From contig JAGBXL010000057.1 in assembly GCA_017629325.1 (NCBI GenBank), forward strand, positions 1-13,741: DNA of 13,741 nucleotides, in the 5' to 3' direction. The position numbers were made by a program, and so were the translations under genes. The notes under the pieces were generated by a model. That model had not been told where the DNA came from and did no database searches. It saw nothing but the letters and a program-made list of their open reading frames with translations. Shown in pieces: positions 13,591 through 13,741 of this stretch. The DNA is from Clostridia bacterium. Its GTDB lineage: Bacteria > Bacillota > Clostridia > UMGS1810. Each line of letters begins with the position of its first letter. Positions within the stretch are counted from its first letter, which is position 1.

Positions 13591-13741
13591 ATTTAATCTT
13601 CTCCGCCTCAATAAGCATATTTTCAACAAATATCCCAGACCCACGGGTTGGGTCATTCACACAAACATGGGTAACAGCTCCCACAAGCTTGTCGTTTTGA
13701 AGTATTGGTGAACCACTCATCCCCTGAACGATTCCGCCTGT
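13589..13741 (-). CDS. spoIVB: SpoIVB serine peptidase, C-terminal end (partial, cut by window edge)
   Basis: The last 50 codons are read on the minus strand to a stop at 13589-13591. The sequence TGGIVQGMSGSPIL contains the catalytic serine region (GMSGSP) of family S55 peptidases, and the tail LVGAVTHVCVNDPTRGSGIFVENML is characteristic of SpoIVB. SpoIVB is secreted by the forespore into the space between the two membranes and triggers pro-sigma-K processing late in sporulation. The PDZ domain and catalytic histidine lie outside the window. It converges with the rpsF operon. Its presence implies that the host belongs to a spore-forming lineage, although the gene can persist in lineages not known to sporulate. 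Confidence 0.92.
   Translation of the reverse strand, partial: TGGIVQGMSGSPILQNDKLVGAVTHVCVNDPTRGSGIFVENMLIEAEKIK

Overview
The window looks like chromosomal DNA of a low-GC, anaerobic, spore-forming Firmicute of class Clostridia. The reasons are AT-rich codon use, strong Shine-Dalgarno sites, a T-box leader, an [FeFe]-hydrogenase maturase (hydE), the C+ form of ribosomal protein S18, and the end of a spoIVB sporulation protease at the right edge. I cannot assign a genus from the sequence alone.

Layout, left to right. Positions 1-232 hold the 3' end of lysS with its terminator. Then come sfsA (310-984), an unrecognised 105-aa gene with its own promoter (1061-1378) and a citrate-transporter-like permease (1396-2496). 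A 712-base gap (2497-3208) holds a near-consensus promoter and a leucine-type T-box leader. Next is the leucine operon, leuA, leuC, leuD and leuB (3209-7910), which runs on without a visible terminator into a TtcA-like tRNA sulfurtransferase gene and hydE (7920-9793). A 121-bp MITE-like repeat and a bidirectional terminator follow. A divergent pair comes next: an AraC-family regulator (minus strand) and a MATE exporter (plus strand). Then the conserved rpsF-ssb-rpsR operon with a perfect consensus promoter and a structured leader, two terminators, and the 3' end of spoIVB on the minus strand.

How the genes work together: LeuA makes 2-isopropylmalate, LeuC/LeuD isomerise it and LeuB oxidises and decarboxylates it to 2-ketoisocaproate, the leucine precursor. 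The T-box should permit transcription when uncharged tRNA-Leu accumulates. Because ttcA-like and hydE follow leuB at 9 bp and then overlap by 4 bp, they probably share this control.

The most unusual object is a 276-nt, nested inverted-repeat element (2687-2962) lying inside stem I of the T-box, between the apical loop and the likely leucine specifier CTC. Its 23-nt terminal inverted repeats match at 21 positions, and removing it on paper restores a compact stem I. It is either a MITE-like insertion tolerated because it folds on itself, or an unusual extra domain of a T-box. Two other repeat-rich gaps (6702-6810 and 9843-9963) suggest that the genome carries several families of small palindromic repeats.
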